Shown here in pieces: positions 8,675-18,793 of a stretch of 64,000 bases of DNA. Source of the stretch: Bremerella volcania (lineage in GTDB: Bacteria; Planctomycetota; Planctomycetia; Pirellulales; Pirellulaceae). The stretch spans positions 3,286,001 to 3,350,000 of the forward strand of contig NZ_CP036289.1 in NCBI RefSeq assembly GCF_007748115.1. The letters run 5' to 3'. The notes under the pieces are model-generated. The model made no database searches. It was not told where the DNA came from and worked only from the letters and a program-made list of their open reading frames with translations. The position numbers and the translations under genes were made by a program. Every line of letters starts with the position of its first letter. Position 1 is the first letter of the stretch.

Positions 8675-9471
8675 TCACGGCTGAACCGTCCAATCAACCG
8701 ATCGACAAAAGCGTACCGGCGATCGAAGTCGAGCATCTCACGGTCAGCTACGGAGCCGTTCCGGCACTGCTGGACGTCTCCTTTGCGATACCGCAAGGGC
8801 AGCTCGTGGGCATCATCGGCCCCAACGGCTCTGGCAAGTCGACCTTGATCAAGGCGATCCTCGGCTTCCTGCGTCCCGATGTGGGCAACGTACGCATCTT
8901 TGGCACGCCGGTCGAACGGACTCGCAAGTTGGTCGCCTACGTTCCTCAGCGCGGCAGCGTCGATTGGGACTTCCCGGTGACCGTGGAAGAGGTCGCTATG
9001 ATGGGTCGCTACGGCAACATCCCCTGGTGGCAATGGGGCCCCTCGAAGGCCGATTGGGAAATCGTCGAAGAGGCCCTCTCGATCGTTCGCATGGCCGATC
9101 TTCGTAAACGCCAGATCGGAGCCCTCTCGGGCGGTCAGCAACAGCGCGTCTTTATGGCTCGCGCACTCGCTCAAGGTGCCCAGGTCGTCTTGCTGGACGA
9201 GCCTTTCGCAGGCGTCGACGCGGCAACCGAACGAGCTATTTTGAGCGTGCTGGAAAACGCGAAGAAGTCGGGGCGAACGCTGGTCGTCGTGCATCACGAC
9301 CTGGCCACGGCGGCTGAGTTCTTCGACGCGTTGATCCTGTTGAAGCAACGTCTGTTTGCCTTCGGCACGCCGTTGCAGATCCTGCAGCCGGAACTACTGA
9401 GCGAGGTGTATGACGGAAACGTACGTGCGTTCGAGCACTTACGACGCGTCATCGAGGAGAAAGCGAAATAA
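8671..9471 (+). CDS. Metal ABC transporter, ATP-binding protein (ZnuC/MntB/TroB family)
   Basis: A 266-residue ABC ATPase. Walker A is GPNGSGKST near residue 50, the Q-loop is YVPQRGSVDWDFPVTV, the signature is LSGGQQQR, Walker B is QVVLLDEPF and the switch His is in VVVHHDL. The phrase SVDWDFPVTVEEVAMMGRYG is characteristic of Mn/Zn/Fe importer ATPases. Its stop codon shares the base at 9471 with the start of the permease (TAATG), indicating coupled translation. Confidence 0.92.
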   Translation: MITAEPSNQPIDKSVPAIEVEHLTVSYGAVPALLDVSFAIPQGQLVGIIGPNGSGKSTLIKAILGFLRPDVGNVRIFGTPVERTRKLVAYVPQRGSVDWDFPVTVEEVAMMGRYGNIPWWQWGPSKADWEIVEEALSIVRMADLRKRQIGALSGGQQQRVFMARALAQGAQVVLLDEPFAGVDAATERAILSVLENAKKSGRTLVVVHHDLATAAEFFDALILLKQRLFAFGTPLQILQPELLSEVYDGNVRAFEHLRRVIEEKAK

Positions 9472-11009
9472 TGGACGCTTTCTACACCCTGTTCATCGAG
9501 CCGTTTCACGGCAACAGTTACTTGCTTCGCGCGGTGGTGGCTGGGTGCCTGGTGGCCATTTCCGCCGGTGTGGTGGGCTGCTTGATCATCTTGCGGCGGA
9601 TGGCCTTCCTGGGCGATGCCATCTCGCACTCGATGCTGGCAGGCGTGACTGGCGGTTACCTTCTGATGAAGGTCGTATACGGTCTCGAGGCCCATTTCGC
9701 CGGGATGATTCTCGGAGCCCTGATCGCCGGCTTCACGACGGTCGTCATGGTGAGCTTTGTCTCGCGGGTGTCGCGAATCAAAGAGGATACGGCGATCGGC
9801 ATCATGTACACCGGCATCTTCGCTCTCGGCGGCGCGCTGGCGAGCATGTTTTCAAATTACATTCATTTGGACCTCTTTCATTTCGTGATGGGGGACGTCC
9901 TGGCGGTCGATGCCGAGCGATTGTGGATGATGGCCGGCGTCACGGCGATTGTTTTGCTGGTCACCATACTTTGGTATCGCCAACTTCTGCTCACTTCGTT
10001 CGACCCGATCATGGCCGCTTCGATCGGCCTGCCGGTGCTGTTGATTCATATGCTTATGACGACATGCACCTCGCTGGTGGTTGTCAGTGCGGTCCAGATC
10101 GTGGGCGTGATCCTCGTGGTGGGGCTCTTGATTACCCCGGCAGCCACGGCCTATCTGTTGACCAATCGACTGAGTCACATGATGGCCCTCTCGGCACTGT
10201 TCGGCATTTCGAGCGTTCTTTGCGGCGTCTATCTGTCGGTATGGTTGAACGTCGCGACGAGTCCACCGATCGTTCTGTTCAGCACGTTTCAGTTCATGGT
10301 GGTGTTGGTCTTCTCGCCACGATTCGGGTTGCTTTCGACCTGGATTCGCAAGCGAGCGGCGATCCCGCAGACGTTGGCCGAAGACATTCTCGGCTGCATG
10401 CGGCGTAGCGAAGGTCTCTCCACGACCCTCTCGACGATCATCGCCAACGTACCCACCGACGGGCAAAGCCTACGGCGAACGTTAGACGGACTGGTTACCC
10501 GCGGGCTGATCGCACCGAAGGAAAACGATGCCTATCAGCTGACCGAGGCAGGCGAACTGGAAGCTCGACGCTTGATGCGCGCCCATCGTATCTGGGAAGC
10601 CTACCTGGCGCGATTGGGCATGCCAGAGGAGGAAATCCACGATCGCGCTCATCTGCTGGAGCATGTGAACGACGAGGCCGCCGTCGATTACCTGGACGAT
10701 CGACTGGGACACCCGATCACCGATCCGCATGGTCAGGAAATTCCCGAAGACTTCCTGCACCTGGTACCCGGCAAGGAGGTGCCAGCGAGTTTGCTTCGCG
10801 AAGGTCACGTGGCGGAAGTCACGCAGGTCGCGCCGGAAGGTAGCTTCGACCTGGCAATTGGCGACCAACTGACGACTGGTCCGCGAACCGACAACGAACA
10901 GACCTGGACGTTCCAGGTAAATGACGGCCAACGGCAACTCTACCTCGATCACCACCAGGCCGACTCAATCACCGTGCGTCTTTTGGATACGTCTCAGTCG
11001 CAGAACTGA
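9471..11009 (+). CDS. Metal ABC permease fused to a DtxR/MntR-type regulator (YtgCR-like)
   Basis: A 512-residue fusion. Residues 1-290 form a ZnuB/MntC/TroC-type permease with eight or nine helices and family motifs (RRMAFLGDAISHSMLAG, QIVGVILVVGLLITPAATA). Residues 300-375 are a winged helix (LRRTLDGLVTRGLI, YQLTEAGELEARRLM). Residues 375-430 match the DtxR dimerisation and metal domain (RAHRIWEAYLARLG, LLEHVNDEAAVDYLDDRLGHP, DPHGQEIP). The ligand triad at E/C-x-x-E-H reads H-L-L-E-H, so His replaces Glu or Cys. Residues 430-505 look like an SH3/FeoA-like tail. In Chlamydia the same fusion (YtgCR) is cleaved to release the repressor. The transporter call is firm; regulatory release is inferred. 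Confidence 0.9.
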   Translation: MDAFYTLFIEPFHGNSYLLRAVVAGCLVAISAGVVGCLIILRRMAFLGDAISHSMLAGVTGGYLLMKVVYGLEAHFAGMILGALIAGFTTVVMVSFVSRVSRIKEDTAIGIMYTGIFALGGALASMFSNYIHLDLFHFVMGDVLAVDAERLWMMAGVTAIVLLVTILWYRQLLLTSFDPIMAASIGLPVLLIHMLMTTCTSLVVVSAVQIVGVILVVGLLITPAATAYLLTNRLSHMMALSALFGISSVLCGVYLSVWLNVATSPPIVLFSTFQFMVVLVFSPRFGLLSTWIRKRAAIPQTLAEDILGCMRRSEGLSTTLSTIIANVPTDGQSLRRTLDGLVTRGLIAPKENDAYQLTEAGELEARRLMRAHRIWEAYLARLGMPEEEIHDRAHLLEHVNDEAAVDYLDDRLGHPITDPHGQEIPEDFLHLVPGKEVPASLLREGHVAEVTQVAPEGSFDLAIGDQLTTGPRTDNEQTWTFQVNDGQRQLYLDHHQADSITVRLLDTSQSQN

Positions 11010-11033
11010 TGGAATCGAGTTCCCCCTCGCAGC

Positions 11034-11726
11034 TTACTTTTCTCCGAATCCAAACAGGAACTTATTGAGGGTACCGGTCTTGGAGTTCGTCTTCGTGCGT
11101 TGATTCTGGAAGAACTTCGTCGCTCGTTCGACTGAAATCAAAAAGTCTCGCAGTTCCGGCTGGTGATATGAAACGGCAAATTGAAGTGGCCTTAGTCCGA
11201 TGTGGTTTTCGACGCGATAATCGGCACCCCCAGCGACAAGCACCTTGGCGACTTCGAGGAATCCTTTCCGAGCGGCCCAGTGAAGCGGCGTCGTGCCGTC
11301 GGGATCTTGGCAGTTCGGCTCGGCACCTCGCTCGAGCAGCCACCGCACAATCTTCGGGTTGTTCTCGCGAGCTGCGTAAAACAGAGGCGTTTGTACCGTC
11401 TTCGATGCGCGAATCTCGAGTGACGCACCTTGCTGTATCAATTCGCGGCCGGCGTAAAGCTTTCCATAGAACGATGCGATGTGCAGCGGGGTGTGCCCGG
11501 ATTCTTCTTCCTGAACATCCAGATTGGCACCACTTTCCGCCAGAGCGATGATCACTTCGCCATCGTTTCTGCGGGCAGCGACGAAGATGCCCAGCTTGAC
11601 GCGTTCTTCTAGTGACTGGTCGGGGATGAAGAAGTGCTCACGGCACTTCAGACATAACACCTCATGACCGCGTGCTTTATCGGGAACGACCCCATTGGTC
11701 TGACACAGAGGGCAGCGATATTGCAT
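11034..11726 (-). CDS. Zinc-ribbon plus ankyrin-repeat protein
   Basis: A 230-residue cytoplasmic protein. The N-terminus has a four-cysteine zinc ribbon (CPLCQTNG, then LCLKCREHFFIP). From about residue 55 there are four to five ankyrin repeats, clearest in SGHTPLHIASFYGKLYAG, TPLFYAARENNPKIVRWLLE, TPLHWAARKGFLEVAKVLV and RPLQFAVSYHQPELRDFL. The tail is basic. Ankyrin repeats mediate protein contacts and the partner is unknown. It ends 24 bases from the convergent metal permease. Confidence 0.82.
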   Translation of the reverse strand: MQYRCPLCQTNGVVPDKARGHEVLCLKCREHFFIPDQSLEERVKLGIFVAARRNDGEVIIALAESGANLDVQEEESGHTPLHIASFYGKLYAGRELIQQGASLEIRASKTVQTPLFYAARENNPKIVRWLLERGAEPNCQDPDGTTPLHWAARKGFLEVAKVLVAGGADYRVENHIGLRPLQFAVSYHQPELRDFLISVERATKFFQNQRTKTNSKTGTLNKFLFGFGEK

Positions 11727-11983
11727 GTCATTCGGATCCCGCAGGATCTAAGCATAGAAGCGCGAAAATATCTCTTGATTAGCTGCCCGTATCAATACCG
11801 CCTAAGTCTTGCCTTGCTGCGATTAATGATTGCCAATGCGATGCCAAAACGAAATCGTCGCTGGGGCGGATTGCGAAAACTCCTTCAGAATTTTACGCGG
11901 GCTTCACTCTCGGCTCGCAACGAGAAAGAATGCGCAAGATGCAGTGGCTAGAGACGGCATCGTTGCGCATCCAAGTTGGCTGA

Positions 11984-13294
11984 TTACTTCACCGTTGGAT
12001 TCCACCAGGCATCCAGTTTTTTGCGCAGCTTGGCAGCGACGTCCGGATGATCGGCGATCACGTTGTTCTCTTCTTCCGGGTCCTTCACGACGTTGTATAG
12101 TGCCACTTGCTGGGGGCCGTATTCCCCTTCTTCCATGCCAGTGGGGACGATCAACTTGTAATCGCCATCAATGATCCAGCGATAATAAAGCCCCAATTCA
12201 GGCTTGCGGAAGTCGGGGATATCATGCGAATAGATCTCGCCGAAGATCGCCTCGCGCTGGCCCGCTTTGGCCTGATCCAAAAGGCTGATCCCAGGGAAGT
12301 CGACGTCGGTTTTCACACCGACGGCATCCAGAATAGTCGGCACCACGTCGATGCTGCTGGCCAAATCAGTCTTGTTGCGTTGGGCTTTCACGTGCCCGGG
12401 ATAGCGGATCATGATTGGAGTTCGTGTGCCGCCGTCGTAGACGGAACGCTTGCCACGCGGGCCGCCGACCGCACCACCCCCTTTGTCGGCCTGCTGAATC
12501 CAACCGTTGTCGCACAAGTAGATCACGACCGTGTTCTCGGCGATCTTCTTTTTGTCGAGGTGGTCGAGGACCTGACCGCACGTTTCGTCCCACCAATCGC
12601 ACATGGCGAAGTACTTGGCGATCTCGACCGGGCGGCCTTCCTGGGTGTATTTGTCGAGCAAGCGCTTTGGCGGATCGTGCGGCAGGTGAGGCATCATCGG
12701 GGCGTACCACAAGAAGAACGGCTTATCTTCGGCAACTGCTTTGTCGATGAAGTCGATCACCGGTTGCATCGTCTTGCGCCCGATCATCAGCCCCACGTCT
12801 CCGTGGCGTCCTCCTTTGGTCACGTCCCCATGGGTCATCCCTTCGGTGAAACCACCACTGGTAAAGTTGCCTTCCCACCACTTGCCCGACTGAAAGCTGA
12901 TGTACCCTTGCTTGCCAAGGATATCGGCCAGACGCGGGTTCTCTTCAAATCGATCGACCAAGACGGCACGCCCCTCTTTGGTCCGCTTGTTCTCTCGCGG
13001 ATCATTGCCGGTGATGCCGTTCTGATGGGGATAAAGCCCCGTGAACAAGCTGGCCAGCGATGGACGGCAGAGCGAAGAAGGAACGTAGCCGCGCTCGTAC
13101 ACCAGCGACTGGCTGGCGAGCCGATCGATGTTCGGCGTTTGGATCGTCTCGTGGCCGAGGAACGAGTAGTCATCCCAACGCTGGTCGTCGGAAAGCAGAA
13201 TGACGACGTTCGGCTGATCGGCGGCGCTCGCCACTGGAACGCCGAGGCCAATGACCATCGTCATCGCAAACAAAGCAGTAATCACTAAACGCAT
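11984..13294 (-). CDS. Secreted sulfatase (alkaline phosphatase fold), CRPS variant
   Basis: A 436-residue S1-type sulfatase with a signal peptide (MRLVITALFAMTMVIGLGVPVASAA). The metal-binding start is NVVILLSDDQRWDD. The formylglycine site reads SLCRPSLASLFTG, so the Cys-x-Pro-Ser core and the final TG are kept while the usual Arg after PSx is Leu. Later motifs include WYAPMMPHLPHDP, YLCDNGW (Asp-Asn metal pair) and GKRSVYDGGTRTP. It would remove sulfate esters from polysaccharides after Cys activation. It lies 47 bases after another sulfatase gene on the same strand, suggesting one operon. The substrate is unknown. Confidence 0.88.
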   Translation of the reverse strand: MRLVITALFAMTMVIGLGVPVASAADQPNVVILLSDDQRWDDYSFLGHETIQTPNIDRLASQSLVYERGYVPSSLCRPSLASLFTGLYPHQNGITGNDPRENKRTKEGRAVLVDRFEENPRLADILGKQGYISFQSGKWWEGNFTSGGFTEGMTHGDVTKGGRHGDVGLMIGRKTMQPVIDFIDKAVAEDKPFFLWYAPMMPHLPHDPPKRLLDKYTQEGRPVEIAKYFAMCDWWDETCGQVLDHLDKKKIAENTVVIYLCDNGWIQQADKGGGAVGGPRGKRSVYDGGTRTPIMIRYPGHVKAQRNKTDLASSIDVVPTILDAVGVKTDVDFPGISLLDQAKAGQREAIFGEIYSHDIPDFRKPELGLYYRWIIDGDYKLIVPTGMEEGEYGPQQVALYNVVKDPEEENNVIADHPDVAAKLRKKLDAWWNPTVK

Positions 13295-13341
13295 GAAAAG
13301 TATCCCAAAGTTGGAAGGTTGATAATCGGAAGGAAGATGAG

Positions 13342-14913
<1,572 letters not shown>

Positions 14914-15017
14914 GGTTGGGTAGGAAGATGAGAGGGTTGTTCTAGTATCGTACGCCCGACAGCGCAGGTCAACTTTGCCCACGTGTTGTCTGCGTACATG
15001 TCTCCGGTACCCGGATG

Positions 15018-15041
15018 CCTTGGAGCGAACTCGCTCCGAGG
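15018..15041 (-). terminator. Hairpin after the amino-acid permease gene
   Basis: A 10-bp stem with one G-T pair and a four-base AACT loop lies 60 bases beyond the permease stop. No T-run follows on the minus strand, so it may be a 3'-end stabilising hairpin rather than a full intrinsic terminator. Confidence 0.35.
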
Positions 15042-15103
15042 TCCTATACGAGCAATTTAGGCGTGAAGCGCTTCAGTGAGATAGTGCGCTTGGAAGATTT
15101 TCT

Positions 15104-16405
15104 TCACGTTGTCGACGCGCCCCTGGTCAACCGACGGGCAACCAGATGCCAGACAATTCCCATCACCAGCAGACCAACTCCGAACAGCCACACCTGGCGA
15201 TCGACCCAGAACGACAGCGTCAGGCAAGAGACCAGGCCCAATACCGGGATGATCCGCGGATAGAGTCGTTCCTCCGCTTTCAGCCGCAGCGCACACGCGT
15301 TGGTGATCGCGTAGTAGATCAAAACGGTAAACGCACTGAACGACCAGGCAAGCTTCACGCTCCCGACGCAGATAATCGCTCCGATCAAAACGGCGATGGC
15401 AATCGTCGCCGTCCAGGGGACACCGCTCGATTGGGAAACGAGGGCCAGCCCGTGCGGCATATCTCCGCGACGGCCCATGGCCAGCAGAACGCGCGACAGC
15501 CCTAGCAGCAGGTTCAACAGCACGCCCAGCATGGCGGTCACCGCGCCGAGCGTCATCAGCGCGGCCGCGCCAGGTACTTCAAACCCTTGGGCGACCATCT
15601 CAAGCGGAGCCGCGTCCTGATTGGCATACTGCGCAAACGTCTCGGCATCGACGTTTCGCAGCGCCGTCACGGCGACCAGGAAGTAAAGCAGCATCGAAAC
15701 GGCCAGCGTCACGATGACCGCAATCGGGATGGTCCGCCGCGGCGATTTGACTTCTTCACCCAGCGTGGCGATGCGTCCGTAACCGGTGTAGGCCACGAAC
15801 ATCAAACCGATGGCCTGGGCGAACGACGCGTAACCGTCGCCCGCAGGCCAAAGGTTACTCAGAGCGATCGGTCTAATAGAAGGGGAAACGTTTCCCATGA
15901 CGATGAAAGCCACCAGAACCAGGACAGTGGTCCCCACGATCAGCGCATTGACCTGAGCCGTTCGGCGGATTCCCCACAGGACGACGACGGTCAGTACGAC
16001 CAGCCCCAGCAAGGCCACCGGTACGATGAGGAAGCGAACGTCACGGCCTGACAACGGCAGCAAGTAGCCCGCAAATCCAAGCGCCGCCGTCGCCGCCGAG
16101 GCTGACTTCGCCCACAGGAACATCCAGCCCGCGGTGAATCCGAGCGTGGGGTTCAGCCAGCGATAGCCATACTCGTACGTCCCCCCACTGACCGGATGGT
16201 TGGCGGCCAGTTGAGCGCTGCTCAAGCCGTTGCAGATCGCGACCAGCGCCGCCGCGACAATCGCCAGGGCAACCGACTCGCCAGCAACGCCTGCCGCGAT
16301 ACCGATGCTGACGAAGACGCCGGTTCCCAGGATCGATCCGAGTCCCGTGATCACGGCACCGGGGATTCCTAGCTCGCGTTTCAGTTCACCCTGAGGCTGA
16401 TTCAT
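15104..16405 (-). CDS. APC-superfamily amino-acid permease
   Basis: A 433-residue membrane protein with about twelve helices. The N-terminal motif LGIPGAVITGLGSILGTGVFVSIG is the APC substrate-binding first helix with an unwound glycine segment. The second diagnostic region is NHPVSGGTYEYGYRWLNPTLGF. GEEVKSPRRTIPIAVIVT follows helix 6, as in APA/LAT-type antiporters. It probably moves an amino acid or polyamine with protons or by exchange; the substrate cannot be read from sequence. It starts 19 bases downstream of the PAS-AraC regulator on the same strand and is a likely target of it. Confidence 0.88.
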   Translation of the reverse strand: MNQPQGELKRELGIPGAVITGLGSILGTGVFVSIGIAAGVAGESVALAIVAAALVAICNGLSSAQLAANHPVSGGTYEYGYRWLNPTLGFTAGWMFLWAKSASAATAALGFAGYLLPLSGRDVRFLIVPVALLGLVVLTVVVLWGIRRTAQVNALIVGTTVLVLVAFIVMGNVSPSIRPIALSNLWPAGDGYASFAQAIGLMFVAYTGYGRIATLGEEVKSPRRTIPIAVIVTLAVSMLLYFLVAVTALRNVDAETFAQYANQDAAPLEMVAQGFEVPGAAALMTLGAVTAMLGVLLNLLLGLSRVLLAMGRRGDMPHGLALVSQSSGVPWTATIAIAVLIGAIICVGSVKLAWSFSAFTVLIYYAITNACALRLKAEERLYPRIIPVLGLVSCLTLSFWVDRQVWLFGVGLLVMGIVWHLVARRLTRGASTT

Positions 16406-16424
16406 CGTGTGGCAAGGGGGTATT

Positions 16425-17192
16425 TCAGGAAGGAAGCAGCGGGGCCAGCCCCAACGAATCGGAAAGCTGCCCCGGCGAATCTTGATACCTTAACCGATAG
16501 TCGGTCGGCGAGATGCCCAGGTGCTTGCGAAATTGCTTGGAGAAGTAGCTCTGATCGTAGAACCCACAGCGGGTTGCAATTTGGGCGACTGTCCCTCCAG
16601 AGGCCAAGATCTCGTGGCAGGCTGCGTGAAGTCGTACGCGCAAAATGTACTGCTGGGGCGTCATGTGATACAGGGCTTTGAAGCGACGATCGAACTGGCT
16701 GACCGACAGATGGACCATCGCCGCCAGGTCGTTCACACGCAGCGGCTGTTCGTAGTTTCGCAGCACGAAGTTCACCACTTTTTCAAACGCATCGAACGAA
16801 GTGGCCGCAGACTTGGCTTTCTCCAGATCGCGCATCACCCCGGCAATCCCGATAATTTCGCCGGTTGCTGATTTCAGCGGCATCTTGCTGGAAATAAACC
16901 ACTTCAGTTCCCCTGGTTGGCTCGGAACGAGCCAGATTTGATTGGGTAACGGCGTGCCTGACTCCATCACCTGGCGGTCTTCGGCCATGTACCGCTCGGC
17001 CAGGTAACGCGGATGAAGGTCGAGATCGGTTTTGCCGAGCATCTCGGACTCCGATTCGTAGCCACGCATTTTCCACAGCGACTGGTTCGCGGCGATGAAC
17101 CGGCTTTCTCGGTCCTTAACGTAAAGATAAACGTCCGGAAGATAGTCAAACAGCCCGGCAAGGGCGAGTTCAGCACCGAAACGCGCGTTCAT
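16425..17192 (-). CDS. PAS-AraC family transcriptional regulator
   Basis: A 255-residue protein. The ATG at 17192 is preceded by GGAG eight bases upstream, so it is preferred over the ATG at 17219 and the GTG at 17237. Residues 10-130 are a PAS domain (LPDVYLYVKDRESRFIAANQ, GKTDLDLHPRYLAERY, GIAGVMRDLEKAK). Residues 145-240 are two AraC helix-turn-helix motifs (NDLAAMVHLSVSQFDRRFK; TVAQIATRCGFYDQSYFSKQF). The PAS domain presumably senses a small ligand. It probably controls the permease gene just downstream. Confidence 0.87.
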   Translation of the reverse strand: MNARFGAELALAGLFDYLPDVYLYVKDRESRFIAANQSLWKMRGYESESEMLGKTDLDLHPRYLAERYMAEDRQVMESGTPLPNQIWLVPSQPGELKWFISSKMPLKSATGEIIGIAGVMRDLEKAKSAATSFDAFEKVVNFVLRNYEQPLRVNDLAAMVHLSVSQFDRRFKALYHMTPQQYILRVRLHAACHEILASGGTVAQIATRCGFYDQSYFSKQFRKHLGISPTDYRLRYQDSPGQLSDSLGLAPLLPS

Positions 17193-17392
17193 ATTATTCA
17201 CTCCGACTTTTCTGTCCATGCGCAGATAATACCACACATTGCGGAAAAATCCCTAGTATTTTACGTATCGGGCGAGATAGATTAGATTTAGCTGGTTCGT
17301 ATCGGGCGGTAATCGGTACGGACTTCCTTCCCCTGCACTCCTACAACCAAGCCAAACTTTTCCTCCTGGCTGAACCTATTCAAGAGAACGCT

Positions 17393-18769
17393 ATGTTCAC
17401 CTTTCAAGGGCGTGGCAAATCGGTCACCTGCAACGGACAAACGCGACGCGACTTCCTGCAAGTGGGAACGCTCGGGGCACTCGGGCTGAGCCTTCCTCAC
17501 CTAACGGCGGCCAAGTCCCAAGGGGCCATGAGGCCCGATCAAGACGATCGTAATTGCATCATGATTTTCAATCTGGGTGCTCCCAGTCAGCTCGATTTGT
17601 GGGATATGAAGCCAGACGCCCCAGCCGAGGTGCGTGGGCCATTTAAGCCGATCGCCACGACGAATCCTGATCTTCAGATCTCAGAGATCCTGCCGCAGCA
17701 CGCGAAGATCGCCGACAAGTTTTCGCTCGTCCGCTCGGTACATCACACCGGCGCTGCCGTGCATGATGCTGGCTGGCAAATGATGCAGACCGGGCGACTC
17801 TTCTCCGGTGGGGTCAACACGCCGCATATCGGTTCGGTGGTCAGCTTCGAGCGCGGCCGCAAGACCGACCTGCCTGCGTTTGCCGTGCTGCCGCAGCTCA
17901 TGGGACGCGGAGGCGGGAACATGCCCAATGGTCAGGCCGGTGGGTTCCTGGGCAAAGCGCACGATCCGTTCTCGCTCAATGCCGATCCATCGAAAGAGAA
18001 TTTCAAGGTTCCCGACTTGTTACCGCCGATCGAGATCGATTCGACTCGGTTGGAACGCCGGCGCCGAATTCGCGATCTGGTCGATCAGGCCGCGGCCACG
18101 TTCGAGGCCAGCGAAAGCGCGGACCTGTTGGGAAGCAACTTCGAGTCCGCATTTCGCTTGATGACCAGCCCCAAGGCACGAGAAGCTTTCGACCTGACCA
18201 AAGAGCCGCAGAAGGTTCGCGAGCGTTACGGCATGAACCGCTTCGGCCAATGCTGCCTGCTCTCGCGGCGGTTGATTGAGAACGGGGTTCGCTTCGTGAC
18301 CATCAATACGTTTCTGACCGTCTTCGACGAGATCACGTGGGACATTCACGGCTCGAAACCGTTCACGTCGATCGAAGGGATGAAGAACATCGTCGCCCCG
18401 CTGTACGATCAAGGGTACTCGGCATTGGTCGAAGACCTGGATCAACGGGGGCTGCTCGATTCGACCCTCGTCTGCAATTTGGCCGAGTTCGGTCGGACCC
18501 CGCGGGTCAATCCAGCCGGTGGCCGCGATCACTGGCCGCAATGCTTTACCTGCGGCTTTGCCGGGGGGGGTGTTCAAGGAGGACGCATCGTCGGCGCCAG
18601 CGATCCGATTGGTGCGGTGCCTGCCGATCGGCCCGTCCAGCCAGCGGACGTCGCGGCGACTATTTTTCATAGTCTCGGTTTCGATATACACAAAGCGCTG
18701 CCGGGCCCTGGCGGACGCCCCTTCCCCATCGTCGATTCGGGACATGCTCCGATTCACGAACTGTTCTAA
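17393..18769 (+). CDS. DUF1501 protein with twin-arginine signal
   Basis: A 458-residue protein of the DUF1501 family (alkaline-phosphatase-superfamily fold). A Tat signal is clear: TRRDFLQVGTLGALGLSLPHL. Typical phrases follow: NCIMIFNLGAPSQLDLWDMKP, SVHHTGAAVHDAGWQMMQTG, HIGSVVSFERG, AEFGRTPRVNPAGGRDHWP and GGVQGGRIVGASD. Folded export by Tat suggests a cofactor or metal. Its enzymatic activity is not known. It is first of three genes, with 24 and 6 bases between them, followed by the DUF1549/1553 and cytochrome-WD40 proteins. These families are almost always paired in planctomycetes, which suggests one complex. Confidence 0.9.
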   Translation: MFTFQGRGKSVTCNGQTRRDFLQVGTLGALGLSLPHLTAAKSQGAMRPDQDDRNCIMIFNLGAPSQLDLWDMKPDAPAEVRGPFKPIATTNPDLQISEILPQHAKIADKFSLVRSVHHTGAAVHDAGWQMMQTGRLFSGGVNTPHIGSVVSFERGRKTDLPAFAVLPQLMGRGGGNMPNGQAGGFLGKAHDPFSLNADPSKENFKVPDLLPPIEIDSTRLERRRRIRDLVDQAAATFEASESADLLGSNFESAFRLMTSPKAREAFDLTKEPQKVRERYGMNRFGQCCLLSRRLIENGVRFVTINTFLTVFDEITWDIHGSKPFTSIEGMKNIVAPLYDQGYSALVEDLDQRGLLDSTLVCNLAEFGRTPRVNPAGGRDHWPQCFTCGFAGGGVQGGRIVGASDPIGAVPADRPVQPADVAATIFHSLGFDIHKALPGPGGRPFPIVDSGHAPIHELF

Positions 18770-18793
18770 TTCATTTTCTTGCCTGAGCACTCC

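Noticed and set aside
9410-10408. 332-codon frame overlapping the permease fusion
   Set aside because: Arg/Gly-rich out-of-frame translation of the permease gene; coupling TAATG favours the permease frame.
12107-13288. 393-codon plus-strand frame opposite the first sulfatase
   Set aside because: Antisense shadow of the sulfatase, whose active-site motifs are on the minus strand.
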